The notes beneath the pieces were generated by a model. That model had not been told where the DNA came from, did no database searches, and worked only from the letters and a program-made list of their open reading frames with translations. From positions 1 to 64,000 of the forward strand of contig NZ_QHJQ01000009.1 in the NCBI RefSeq assembly GCF_003185655.1: a stretch of 64,000 nt of DNA, given 5' to 3'. Shown in pieces: positions 46,917-55,730 of this stretch. Source of the DNA: Coraliomargarita sinensis. GTDB lineage: Bacteria; Verrucomicrobiota; Verrucomicrobiia; Opitutales; Coraliomargaritaceae. The translations under genes were made by a program, and so were the position numbers. Positions within the stretch are counted from its first letter, which is position 1. The number at the start of each line of letters is the position of its first letter.

Positions 46917-48311
46917 ATGATTCGTATTTTCCTCTTCGCACTGCTTACCCCCTGCCTCTACGGCACAACCCTGACCGACACACAGGGCCGCAGCATTGAG
47001 GTGGACATACTTGAAGTCAGTGACGACTCGGTGAAAGTACGCCGCTCGGACGGTTATGTTTTCAACATCCCCTTTTCCAGCCTGAGTACAGAAAGCAAAG
47101 GCAAGCTAAAGCAAAGTTCAGAGTCCGAGCCAACCAATGAAACGTACGACTTCGAATCGCTCAATCAATTGCTGGAGCTCAAGCTCTGGAAGGACACCAA
47201 CCTCTGGGACGACCCCGTCGATCAAGTAGCGAAAAGGCTCGGCTGGCCGCGCGAATCGAAAACCGGAACCCAATCCAGCTACCGCATTTATTTTCGGAGG
47301 GAGAACTCGATCGCCGGAGCCAGGCCCTACACGGCGGTGCTCTATGGTCGTGAAGGCAAAGTGGACTATCTCTCCGTCATGTTTGCCAACAAGGGCGACT
47401 CCGTTCCACCCGGCTCGGTTGAAGATATGGATGAAGCTTTCGAAAAGGTGAACGATGCCATCGATGCCGACCTTGAATCGATAAGTGCACGATTTGATAC
47501 TTTGGGAGAATCACAAAATGAAATCGGCGGGATCAGCCGTGGCATGAAAGAACGGGCCGTGCGCTGGGATACCGGCAATAACAGCTTCTGGCTGGCCGCC
47601 GTGGAGAACGAATACATCGCGCTGCGCATTATGCCACCCGAGTTGGCCGACACCTGGGGCCGACCGGAATACCAGAGTGACGAAACCGTGAGACAGGCCG
47701 CTGCGGCCAACGTAAAGGAAAACAAGTTTGGCGATGTCCTGATTCAGAATATCCCAATGGTCAACCAGGGCCCGAAAGGCTATTGCGTGCCGGCTACTAT
47801 CGAGCGATGCCTCCGTTACATGGGCATTCGCGCGGACATGTATACCTTGGCCATGGCTGGTAGTACGACGATCGGTGGCGGCACACGGCTCAGCGATATT
47901 ATTGAAGGCACTTCCTCCTACGTACGGCGAAGTAGTCGTAAAATGGAAACCATTTCCGATGATGTCAGCATCAAGACCGTCAGTGAGTACATCGACCAGG
48001 GACAACCTCTGATGTGGACGATGTATTCCACAAATGCCTACAATCGAATTGCCAACAGCATCACCAAACAACGCAGGGGCGCGACCGACTATAAAGAATG
48101 GAGAAAAACACTTCGCGATATTCTGAGAGATGCCCCCGACCTTTTACCGGACCGAACACAAGGCCATCTCTGCATGATCGTCGGTTACAACAAGAATACC
48201 GACGAGATTGCAGTCAGTGACTCCTGGGGACCGAGGTATGAGCTACGTTGGATCACCGCCGAGCAGGCGGACATGGTTTCACAGGGAAGCTTTTACATTA
48301 TCGATTTTTAA
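46917..48311 (+). CDS. Secreted C39-like cysteine peptidase with N-terminal SHD1-type domain
   Basis: A 464-residue protein from ATG 46917, which opens the signal peptide MIRIFLFALLTPCLYG; 34 upstream codons in frame have no support. Residues about 20-55 (GRSIEVDILEVSDDSVKVRR, then FNIPFSSLS) match the SLA1-homology (SHD1) domain found in many Planctomycetes and Verrucomicrobia secreted proteins. The C-terminal domain is a papain/C39-type fold with C290 (GYCVPAT), H417 (GHLCMIVGYN) and D435 (VSDSWG) as a probable triad. It may cleave peptides or only bind them; no partner is encoded nearby. Confidence 0.75.
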   Translation: MIRIFLFALLTPCLYGTTLTDTQGRSIEVDILEVSDDSVKVRRSDGYVFNIPFSSLSTESKGKLKQSSESEPTNETYDFESLNQLLELKLWKDTNLWDDPVDQVAKRLGWPRESKTGTQSSYRIYFRRENSIAGARPYTAVLYGREGKVDYLSVMFANKGDSVPPGSVEDMDEAFEKVNDAIDADLESISARFDTLGESQNEIGGISRGMKERAVRWDTGNNSFWLAAVENEYIALRIMPPELADTWGRPEYQSDETVRQAAAANVKENKFGDVLIQNIPMVNQGPKGYCVPATIERCLRYMGIRADMYTLAMAGSTTIGGGTRLSDIIEGTSSYVRRSSRKMETISDDVSIKTVSEYIDQGQPLMWTMYSTNAYNRIANSITKQRRGATDYKEWRKTLRDILRDAPDLLPDRTQGHLCMIVGYNKNTDEIAVSDSWGPRYELRWITAEQADMVSQGSFYIIDF

Positions 48312-48818
48312 AGGGCCTTATACCGAATCGCGCTAACTTAAGGTAATTTAACGTAGTCACAGTGCTTTAGCCCTGTGACTACGAAAAGGCTTGCGATACC
48401 GTTTGTACTTGCGGGCAGACGACTAAAGGGGCTGCGTTTTAACTACGCCCGCTCAAGAGCAGACTGCCTACGAAGGCGAACTGTCTTCTACATAATAGTC
48501 CATAAGTTAGCAGCATTCGACCTTGTACCTGTTTGCAAAAGTTTTGATCCTTTTGGAAACAGATTTTTGTAGCGAACTCGCGCCAGCAAGGTCGAGGGTT
48601 GTATCTGAATGCCCATCGTCGGCACTCCGCCTTCGCTCAACGAGGCTTCCGTCTTCACCGGGTTACGCCGGACAAGACGGCGTGACATGTGCCTGCCATC
48701 GCTACAGTCGATAAGAATCAAATCTTTTTAAATCGGTATTTTACCAGTGCGTGACTTTTTTTCTGATAGCAGAAGGCATGTCGCATGTTCAAACACCCCG
48801 CTTTAACAAGCGAACCTA
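48312..48818. other. Intergenic region of 507 bases between convergent genes
   Basis: It contains the GTAG-bordered hairpin at 48353-48382 and GC-rich non-coding sequence (an imperfect CTTGCGGGC/GCCCGC inverted repeat around 48410-48455, a CGCCG/CGGCG hairpin near 48670). Short open frames here look like chance. Confidence 0.5.
48353..48382. repeat. REP-like hairpin bordered by GTAG and CTAC
   Basis: CGTAGTCACAG and CTGTGACTACG form a perfect 11-bp stem (48352-48383) around a 10-base loop; GTAG and CTAC are the stem ends. It sits 41 bases after the C39-like gene and lacks a T-run. Confidence 0.5.
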
Positions 48819-50180
48819 CTATCGCAGCTTTTTGAAATAGGTACGGCTCGCCGCATTCACGCGCGGAGCGAGACGAAGCGTGGATGCCATCGTCGGTATG
48901 GCCATGACCGCATACATCCCGAAAACGAGACCGCTGACGGTTTTGAATGATGCGATCGACCCGACAAAAATAAGCGCAAAGTAGAACCACATCCACCAGT
49001 GCTGACGTTCCGCTCCGGCCAGAAAGCCGAAACACTTACAACCGTAGTAACCGAAACTGATCATCGTACTCACGCTGAGGAAGAAAACCATGAACAATAG
49101 GAGCACACTGCCACTCCCGCCGGGCAGCCCTGTGTCAAAAGCAGCAGCGGTCAGACTGACACCAACCGCTCTGTCCACGGGCTCGAGCGCCCCGGTGACA
49201 AGGATTACCAATGCGGTGCAGGTACAGACAAGCAAGGTATCGATAGCGGGCCCCATCATCGCGACCAGCCCCTCGCGGACCGGCTCGTCCGTTTTGGCAG
49301 CGCCGTGAGCCAAAGCTTCGGTGCCGATACCGGCCTCGTTGGAGAAAGCACCGCGACTCACGCCTTGCATGATAACAGTACCCAGCGCCCCACCGGCAAT
49401 GGATTGGCCGCTAAAGGCATTGGCAAAGATCGCCTCAAAAGCGGGCAGGATTTGATCGGCATGGCTCAACAGGATGTAGGCACATAGCCCGAAGTAGAAA
49501 ACCACCATTGCCGGAACGAAACGGGCCGTGACCTGCCCCACGCGCCGGATATCACCCAACACCACAATGGCGACCATAAGCATAATGATGCTACCGATGA
49601 TTCCCTTATGCATTGTGGTCAGGCCTCCGTCGAAGGCGGACTCACCGATCAGCTGAACGAGTTGGTTGGCCTGAAAAACGGGGAGGGTTCCGAACAAAGC
49701 CGCTACGGCGAAAAGCACCGCCAGAGGACGCCAGTGCGGGCCCAGCGCTTCACGAATCACATACATTGGACCGCCCTGGAGGTGCCCTTTTGAATCACGA
49801 CCCCGATACATCACCGCGAGCGTGCAGGTGTAAAACTTGGTAGCGATCCCTACCATGGCGGTCACCCACATCCAGAAGATCGCTCCGGGTCCGCCTGCTG
49901 AAAGCGCAGCCGCTACACCCGCAACATTGCCCAAACCCAAGGTACCGGAGAGTGCCGTGGACAGTGCCTGAAAGTGTGGGATATCCCCGGCATCATCGCT
50001 GTCGTCAAACTTCCCGCGAACGATGTCGACCGCATGTTTAAAGTGCAGATAAGGACGAAAGCGCGAATAGATAGCAAGGAACAGCCCGCCGCCGACCAGA
50101 AGAACGATCAGTGCCGGGCCCCACATAAAGGCTTCGAAGGCCTTGAGAGCGGTTTCCAGATTGGTCGCTAATTGATCCAT
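48819..50180 (-). CDS. AGCS family sodium/amino-acid (alanine-type) symporter
   Basis: A 453-residue inner-membrane symporter with about 10-11 hydrophobic helices. ATG 50180 (MDQLATNLETALKA) is preferred over the in-frame TTG at 50201. Family signatures are FQALSTALSGTLGLGNVAGVA and the later GVSRGAFSNEAGIGTEALAHG, both diagnostic of sodium:alanine symporters. It lies 175 bases downstream of the ectoine-catabolism genes on the same strand, so it may import ectoine or a related zwitterion instead of alanine. That substrate is inferred from position only. Confidence 0.9.
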   Translation of the reverse strand: MDQLATNLETALKAFEAFMWGPALIVLLVGGGLFLAIYSRFRPYLHFKHAVDIVRGKFDDSDDAGDIPHFQALSTALSGTLGLGNVAGVAAALSAGGPGAIFWMWVTAMVGIATKFYTCTLAVMYRGRDSKGHLQGGPMYVIREALGPHWRPLAVLFAVAALFGTLPVFQANQLVQLIGESAFDGGLTTMHKGIIGSIIMLMVAIVVLGDIRRVGQVTARFVPAMVVFYFGLCAYILLSHADQILPAFEAIFANAFSGQSIAGGALGTVIMQGVSRGAFSNEAGIGTEALAHGAAKTDEPVREGLVAMMGPAIDTLLVCTCTALVILVTGALEPVDRAVGVSLTAAAFDTGLPGGSGSVLLLFMVFFLSVSTMISFGYYGCKCFGFLAGAERQHWWMWFYFALIFVGSIASFKTVSGLVFGMYAVMAIPTMASTLRLAPRVNAASRTYFKKLR

Positions 50181-50319
50181 CGGTGGTGAATCGACCGACA
50201 ATCATGAACGGATGCAATCACGAACCAATGCAACGTAGGGGTTTGCCTTCGGAAGGCCCGCGAACGGTCGGCGACACAACGCCTCTTCAGAGCGCTCCAC
50301 CAGTCTTACAAAGTCGCGA

Positions 50320-50352
50320 TTCAATGTTCGATGTTGGCGGTTCAATGTTCGA
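50320..50352. repeat. Tandem 12-base direct repeat
   Basis: TTCAATGTTCGA occurs at 50320-50331 and again at 50341-50352, a 21-base period, in the gap between the dehydrogenase and the symporter. Purpose unknown. Confidence 0.5.
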
Positions 50353-50355
50353 CGC

Positions 50356-51717
50356 TCACTTGATCCAGATCTGTTTGGCGTTGGTAAACTCACGTATGCC
50401 ATGTGGGCCCAGTTCACGGCCCATACCTGAACGCTTGATCCCACCACTGGGCAGACGCGGATCGGTTTTTACGATACCGTTGACCGAGACCTGACCGGCT
50501 TGCAGCTCATTGGCGAAATGCAGCGCCTGCTTCTCATCTGCCGTCCAGATAGCGGCGCCAAGACCGTATTCGGTTTGATTGGCTAATTCGAGTGCGGCTT
50601 CAGCGTTCTCCGCTTTCACCGCCACCATCACCGGGCCGAATGTTTCCTCATTGAAGACGCACATATTCGGCGTCACTCCGGCAAGCAAGGTGCAGGGATA
50701 AAAGTAGCCTGGGCCTTCCGGCAGCTCGCCGCCGAGCAGGCAGTCTGCCCCCTCCTCGACTGTTTGCGTGACCTGACGGTGGAGGTTTTCACGAAGGTCT
50801 TCACGGGCAATCGGGCCGAGATCGGTATCCTCTTTTGTGGGATCACCTACCTTCAACTTGGCCAGGCGCTCCTTAAGCATACCGACAAATTTGTCATAAA
50901 CCGGCGCTTCAATAATGATTCGTTTCGCCGCGATACAGGACTGGCCTGCATTGATGATCCGGGACAGGGTCGCAATATCGGCCGCAGCCTCCAGATCGGC
51001 ATCGGCCAGAACCACGAAAGGGTCGGAGCCACCCAGTTCGAGCACCGAGTGCTTGACTTCACTGGCCGCGGTCGAAGCCACGATAGCACCCGCTTTACTG
51101 GAACCGGTAAAGGAAACCGCCTGTACACCGGGGTGGCGAATGGCCTGCTCCGCCAGCTCGGTCGGGATTGGCAGATTGCGGATAATGTTGGCCGGAGCAC
51201 CGGCTTCGATGAATGCTTTTTCCAGTGCAGCCGCGCAGGCCGGGACATGGGGGTCATGCTTCATGGCAACCGTGTTGCCCGCCATTAGCGCCGGCACGAT
51301 ACCACGCATCGCGACCCAGACCGGTGCGTTCCAGGGAAAGATGCAGAGGACGGCACCCAGCGGCTGATAACTGACATAGCTTTTGGAGGCATCGCTGGCG
51401 ATGACCTCATCCTTGAGATAGTCGGCAGCGTGTTCGGCATAGTGCTCGGCACACCAGGCACCCTTTTCAACTTCGGGTCCGGCCTCTTTGACGGGCTTGC
51501 CCATTTCTTCCGTCATGAGGGTCCCGATTGTTTCTTTTTGCTCTCTTAGCTTGGCGGCCACCGAGTGGAGCACTTTCGCTCGCTCGGCGATACTCGTCTT
51601 ACGCCACGTATCCGCAGCGGCGGTAACCGCATCGAGCGTTTCCTTTAGCCCCTGTTCATCGAGTGATTCAACTTCATGTGCCTGCTTCCCCGTAGCGGGG
51701 TTTACTGATACTAACAT
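50356..51717 (-). CDS. NAD(P)-dependent semialdehyde dehydrogenase (DoeC/GabD-like)
   Basis: A 453-residue aldehyde dehydrogenase of the succinate-semialdehyde type. It starts with SVNPATGKQ. N130 (FPWNAP) and the catalytic residues E227 (LELGGSDPF) and C261 (NAGQSCIAAKR) are in place. In ectoine breakdown, DoeC oxidises aspartate semialdehyde to aspartate, the last step, which fits the operon context; by sequence alone succinate semialdehyde would be an equally good substrate. Its start overlaps the doeA stop by seven bases, so the two are co-translated. Confidence 0.88.
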   Translation of the reverse strand: MLVSVNPATGKQAHEVESLDEQGLKETLDAVTAAADTWRKTSIAERAKVLHSVAAKLREQKETIGTLMTEEMGKPVKEAGPEVEKGAWCAEHYAEHAADYLKDEVIASDASKSYVSYQPLGAVLCIFPWNAPVWVAMRGIVPALMAGNTVAMKHDPHVPACAAALEKAFIEAGAPANIIRNLPIPTELAEQAIRHPGVQAVSFTGSSKAGAIVASTAASEVKHSVLELGGSDPFVVLADADLEAAADIATLSRIINAGQSCIAAKRIIIEAPVYDKFVGMLKERLAKLKVGDPTKEDTDLGPIAREDLRENLHRQVTQTVEEGADCLLGGELPEGPGYFYPCTLLAGVTPNMCVFNEETFGPVMVAVKAENAEAALELANQTEYGLGAAIWTADEKQALHFANELQAGQVSVNGIVKTDPRLPSGGIKRSGMGRELGPHGIREFTNAKQIWIK

Positions 51718-53003
51718 ACTTCGGTTCCTTTGACTGTGAGTGATTGTTCTTCTTCAACATCACGGTGTTCCGCCTCAGGCGGAGGGTTATCCTTGTCGTG
51801 AGCATTAACCTTGAGCTCGTGCACGCCGTTGGCTCGCGCATCTTTCTTCACCACAAAATCCTTATCCAGAGTGAAGAAGGATTCACACCCATTTTCCGTG
51901 ATGTAAATGGTATCGGAAATACCGCAGGTCTTGTCGCCGTCCACGCCCCACATCCAGGGAATCACATGGAAGGTCATGCCCTCGCGCATGACATAAGCAT
52001 CGCCCTGCTTCAGACTGATAATGTAGCCTTCATCCCAACTTGGCGGGAAGGCAATGCCGATAGAATAACCGGAACGCGTAATCAGGGACGCCCCGACCTC
52101 GTTACTGGAAATGACGCCGCGAATTAAATTATCCGCATCGGAAACCGTCATGCCCGGCTGTATGGTTTCGTGGAGTAGTTGAAGGGCCGACTTCATGCAC
52201 TCCTGTGCCTTATACATCGAATCCGTAAGTTCACCGAGCACAATTGTACGCATCATCGCCGTGTGGTAGCGACGGTAGCAGCCACCCACCTCAAGAAAGA
52301 CGTGCTCGCCCTCCTGAACGGTGCGGCCCTCCCAAGTGGCATGACCTATCATGGTGCGGGGTCCTGAAGTCACATAAGGCATCACCGCCGGGAACTCGCC
52401 CCCCGCGTTAAACATCGCCGCGCTGATGGCGGCGCCGATTTCATTTTCCGTCGCCCCGGCGGCACTGGCTTCGATCCCTGCCTTCATCCCCTCTTCCGTG
52501 GCGATGGCCGACTTCTTCATAATCGCGATCTCGGCGGGCGACTTACGCACACGACCGGACTCGACGATGCCGAAGCAATCGAGCAATCGCCCATTGGTCA
52601 GTGTAGTACGGATCCGATCCTGCTGGTAGGCTGGAAAAAAATAACTGTTCCGTTCGTATCCGATTCGCTTATCGGCAAGTCCGAACTCACGCAGGGCATC
52701 AACCAGCATCTGAATCGCGTCTCCAGTATCTGGATACGGCCGTGTCAACTCCACCCACGTGCGCGCGTGCACATTCGACTCCTCCATCTTACGCGTAATC
52801 ATGAAAGGCTCTTCATCGAGCGGCACTACCAGCGCCTGGAAGAAGGAGTAACCGGTCGTCTGATAATCGGTCAAATACATCAGATTTTCCGGGTCGCTCA
52901 CGATCACCGCGTCAAGGTGACGGCTCACCATGCATTTGCGCAGGTGGGCGATCCGTTCCTGGTATTCCTCAAAGGGAAAGGTCATGTCTTCTCGTGCTTT
53001 CAT
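51711..53003 (-). CDS. doeA: Ectoine hydrolase (M24/creatinase-like)
   Basis: A 430-residue protein of the M24 pita-bread fold. It opens the ectoine ring, giving N-acetyl-diaminobutyrate. The canonical metal ligands of M24 aminopeptidases are replaced: the DxGA segment reads E238-V-G-G and the SDMTR segment reads TAMMR (248-252). Loss of metal ligands is expected in the creatinase-like ectoine hydrolases (DoeA/EutD) but not in Xaa-Pro peptidases. The N-terminal creatinase domain spans about residues 10-150. The start at 53003 overlaps the upstream aminotransferase stop by four bases (ATGA). Identification rests on these residues and on its three operon partners. Confidence 0.85.
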   Translation of the reverse strand: MKAREDMTFPFEEYQERIAHLRKCMVSRHLDAVIVSDPENLMYLTDYQTTGYSFFQALVVPLDEEPFMITRKMEESNVHARTWVELTRPYPDTGDAIQMLVDALREFGLADKRIGYERNSYFFPAYQQDRIRTTLTNGRLLDCFGIVESGRVRKSPAEIAIMKKSAIATEEGMKAGIEASAAGATENEIGAAISAAMFNAGGEFPAVMPYVTSGPRTMIGHATWEGRTVQEGEHVFLEVGGCYRRYHTAMMRTIVLGELTDSMYKAQECMKSALQLLHETIQPGMTVSDADNLIRGVISSNEVGASLITRSGYSIGIAFPPSWDEGYIISLKQGDAYVMREGMTFHVIPWMWGVDGDKTCGISDTIYITENGCESFFTLDKDFVVKKDARANGVHELKVNAHDKDNPPPEAEHRDVEEEQSLTVKGTEVC

Positions 53004-54268
53004 GCGGCTTGTAATACCTCCTCTGCTGCTTGGGTGATAATTTTGAGCCCCTGTTCCAACTGGTCATCGGGAATCGTAAGTGGCGGGATAAGTTTAAGGA
53101 CACGTCCGCCCGTGCCACACGGGCAGATGAGCACTCCGGCGTCGAAGCACTTATGGACGACTTCCTTGACCAGGGCACCGTCTCCAAGATCAAGCCCGGC
53201 GATCATGCCTTTGCCACGCACCTGTACACCCGGGTGCTTTTCCAACGGAGCCAGGGCCTCGAAGATTTTGGCCGACTTTGCTTTGACCTCATCCATGAGA
53301 GATTCGTCCTTGAAGTAATCCAGTGCCTCGGTGCCGGCCACAAAGGAGAGGCTCTGACCACGGAAGGTACCGGTGTGTTCGCCGGGCTTCCAGCGATTAT
53401 CGTGCTCCGGTTTGACCAGGTTCATGGCGATGGGTGTCCCCAGGCCGCCGAGGCCTTTCGCCAAACAAATAATATCAGGATCCAGATCCATGCCGTCGAA
53501 GCTGAAGAAGGACCCGGTCCGGCCCATGCCGGCCTGGATGTCATCAAAAATCACCAGGGCACCGATCTCTTTGGCCAGCTTCTGCAGACCGTGCAGCCAT
53601 TCCTTCGAAGCCACGTTGACCCCGCCCTCGGCTTGAATCGGTTCGACAAGGAAAGCGGCCGGTGCGGCAACACCGCTGGAAGTATCGGCATACTGCGCCC
53701 GCAAGCGCTCCAACCCTTCCATGCCACAACCGCGGGTGCAGCCCAGGCAAACCGGCTCGCATCCATAGGGATAGTGGCGCACGTGCTGCAGCGGCACCCC
53801 GGAAGCGTTGCGGAAGACACTGTTCGCCGTGCAGGCCAGCGCGCCGAGAGTCATCCCGTGAAAACCGTGCTGGAATGCGACAATTTCGTTACGCCCCGTC
53901 ACCCGGCGGGCCAGCTTGATCGCGGCCTCGACGGCGTTGGTGCCGGTTGGCCCCATGAACTGCATCTTGTGCGGCATGCCCCGCGGCTCCAACACCCGCT
54001 CGGTGAACCGCTCCATAAAGCTCCGCTTAACCGTGGTCTCCAAATCAAGGCTGTGGGTCACTCCGTCCGCTTCGAGGTGTGCGATCACCGCTTTCTTCAT
54101 CGCCGGATTGTTGTGCCCGAAGTTGAGAACGCCGGCGCCGGCAAAGAAGTCGATATAGTCTTTACCCGTTTCGTCGCTGATAATCGCGTTGCGCGATTTT
54201 TCAAAAACGACGGGATACAGCCTACTGTAAGCGCGGATTTCGGATTCTCTCTCTTCGAATATACTCAT
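53000..54268 (-). CDS. doeD: Diaminobutyrate--2-oxoglutarate aminotransferase (EctB/DoeD-type)
   Basis: A 422-residue class III PLP aminotransferase. Its N-terminus (IFEERESEIRAYSR, FFAGAGVLNFGHNNPAMK) and GPTGTNAVEAAIKLARRVTG closely follow EctB, the diaminobutyrate transaminase of ectoine synthesis. PLP lysine is K271 (LAKGLGG), with D242-D243 contacting the cofactor. No ectA or ectC is present, and the neighbours are catabolic, so here it probably removes the amino group from diaminobutyrate to give aspartate semialdehyde (the DoeD step). Residues 170-181 hold four cysteines (C170, C174, C177, C181), an unusual cluster. It lies 17 bases after doeB2. Confidence 0.83.
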   Translation of the reverse strand: MSIFEERESEIRAYSRLYPVVFEKSRNAIISDETGKDYIDFFAGAGVLNFGHNNPAMKKAVIAHLEADGVTHSLDLETTVKRSFMERFTERVLEPRGMPHKMQFMGPTGTNAVEAAIKLARRVTGRNEIVAFQHGFHGMTLGALACTANSVFRNASGVPLQHVRHYPYGCEPVCLGCTRGCGMEGLERLRAQYADTSSGVAAPAAFLVEPIQAEGGVNVASKEWLHGLQKLAKEIGALVIFDDIQAGMGRTGSFFSFDGMDLDPDIICLAKGLGGLGTPIAMNLVKPEHDNRWKPGEHTGTFRGQSLSFVAGTEALDYFKDESLMDEVKAKSAKIFEALAPLEKHPGVQVRGKGMIAGLDLGDGALVKEVVHKCFDAGVLICPCGTGGRVLKLIPPLTIPDDQLEQGLKIITQAAEEVLQAA

Positions 54269-54285
54269 ATTTTTGTCCTGTTTGT

Positions 54286-55467
54286 TTATGGGTTTGTTCG
54301 GAGTGGCGGGGTAACACCGGCCAGCCGACTGTAAAGCTGCACGACCGGCTCGATCAAGCGGTCGTTGAAATCGTAATGTGTATTGTGGAGGTTTTGCCGA
54401 TGGTCCGGCCCATCGTCCGCCCCGATCAGGGCAAAGGCACCGGGAATCTCCCTCAGATAGTCGCTAAAGTCCTCGGACGCCATGGCGGGGAGCGGGAACT
54501 CGTAATCGAAAGCGTCGGCCCCGTGGTCCGCGCTCCAAGCCTCGCGGATGCGGTTCGCCGGCTCCGCATGATTTATCGTCGCTTCATAGCGTGGGCGGTG
54601 CACCACTTCACATTGCACACCGTAGGCCTGCGCGGTTTTTGTCGCGACTTCGTCGATCGCGCCGTTCAGCAAGGCACGGGTGGCTGCATCCGGAACACGG
54701 ATACTCCCTCCCAGGACGGCACGGTCGGGAATGATGGTGGGGGCACTCTTCGCTTCGATGGAGGTGACGCTCAGCACCGCCGGCTTCTGAGGCGGAAGCC
54801 GGCGACTGACAACCTGCTGTAAATTCACATGGATGGCCGAAGCGGCCAGCACCGGGTCGGCACAAAGCTCGGGTTGGCTCGCGTGTCCGCCGCGCCCCGT
54901 CACCGTAATCTCGAAAGTCCCGTTTCCGCACATGATCAGGCCGTCCGGACACACGATTTTCCCAAAGGAAATCGCTGGCCAGTTGTGCCAGCCGTAAATG
55001 CAATCAATCCCGTCCAGGGCTCCCTCGCGGATTAGCGCGGCCGCACCGTGTCCCCCCTCTTCCGCAGGCTGGAAAAGCAGGGTGACCGGCCCCGCAAGCT
55101 CGGACTCAAATTGCTTCAGCCAGGCTCCCGTCGCCCAAAGAGCAGCCGTGTGGCCGTCATGACCACAGGCATGCATGCACCCCTCGACATCGGAAGCATA
55201 GTCGAGACCGGTTTTTTCACGAATCGGCAACCCGTCGATATCGCCGCGAAGGGCAATATGGGTGCCGCCCGCATCCGGTGCGAGCGTAGCCAGCGTGCCT
55301 GTCCCCGCGACTGAGCGCCAGGAAATCCCCAGCGAATCGAGCTCAGCACGAATCACCGCCGAGGTTTTGTGCTCGTTCCAGCCCAACTCAGGATGGGTGT
55401 GGAGACGGTGGCGCAAAGTCCGGGCCGCGTTCAAAACAGAGTCCCAAGTGTTTAGGGAGGTAAGCAC
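54286..55467 (-). CDS. doeB2: N-acetyl-diaminobutyrate deacetylase (M20 family, DoeB2-type)
   Basis: A 393-residue M20 amidohydrolase. Metal ligands appear in CMHACGHDGHTA (near residue 104), PAEEGGHGA and ASEDFSDYL, with LRGDIDGLP earlier. It looks like IAA-amino-acid hydrolases, but the operon context points to removal of the acetyl group from N2-acetyl-diaminobutyrate, the step assigned to DoeB2. It is the first gene of the leftward ectoine operon; its promoter should lie in 55468-55730. No signal peptide. Confidence 0.82.
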   Translation of the reverse strand: MLTSLNTWDSVLNAARTLRHRLHTHPELGWNEHKTSAVIRAELDSLGISWRSVAGTGTLATLAPDAGGTHIALRGDIDGLPIREKTGLDYASDVEGCMHACGHDGHTAALWATGAWLKQFESELAGPVTLLFQPAEEGGHGAAALIREGALDGIDCIYGWHNWPAISFGKIVCPDGLIMCGNGTFEITVTGRGGHASQPELCADPVLAASAIHVNLQQVVSRRLPPQKPAVLSVTSIEAKSAPTIIPDRAVLGGSIRVPDAATRALLNGAIDEVATKTAQAYGVQCEVVHRPRYEATINHAEPANRIREAWSADHGADAFDYEFPLPAMASEDFSDYLREIPGAFALIGADDGPDHRQNLHNTHYDFNDRLIEPVVQLYSRLAGVTPPLRTNP

Positions 55468-55730
55468 AAAAACACCCTAGCAGCGCGCGGGCCAATTGCA
55501 AAGGAAACCGTTGCTTGAGGCAAAGGATGCAGTTTTTTTTACAGTCGATTGAAAGGCCCGACCGGAGGGGCCCGTTTGTGGATGCCTCGGCTTCACGGAG
55601 AAGCCGCCCGACAGCTTTTGGTACCGTAGGATATTTTGGGACTGCGCAACCGCAGGGGACCCATCGCCTGAACGGCGCCTGCGCGCGTAGGCGAAGCCCC
55701 GGGGCACGGCCAACCGGCACGCCTTTCCGC

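Noticed and set aside
51711..53003. Xaa-Pro aminopeptidase annotation for the M24 gene
   Set aside because: The metal ligands required for peptidase activity are replaced, and the operon partners are those of ectoine breakdown.
53030..54334. 434-codon open frame on the plus strand
   Set aside because: It is antisense to the aminotransferase, which has strong family motifs; the frame lacks any recognisable domain and is a by-product of codon bias.
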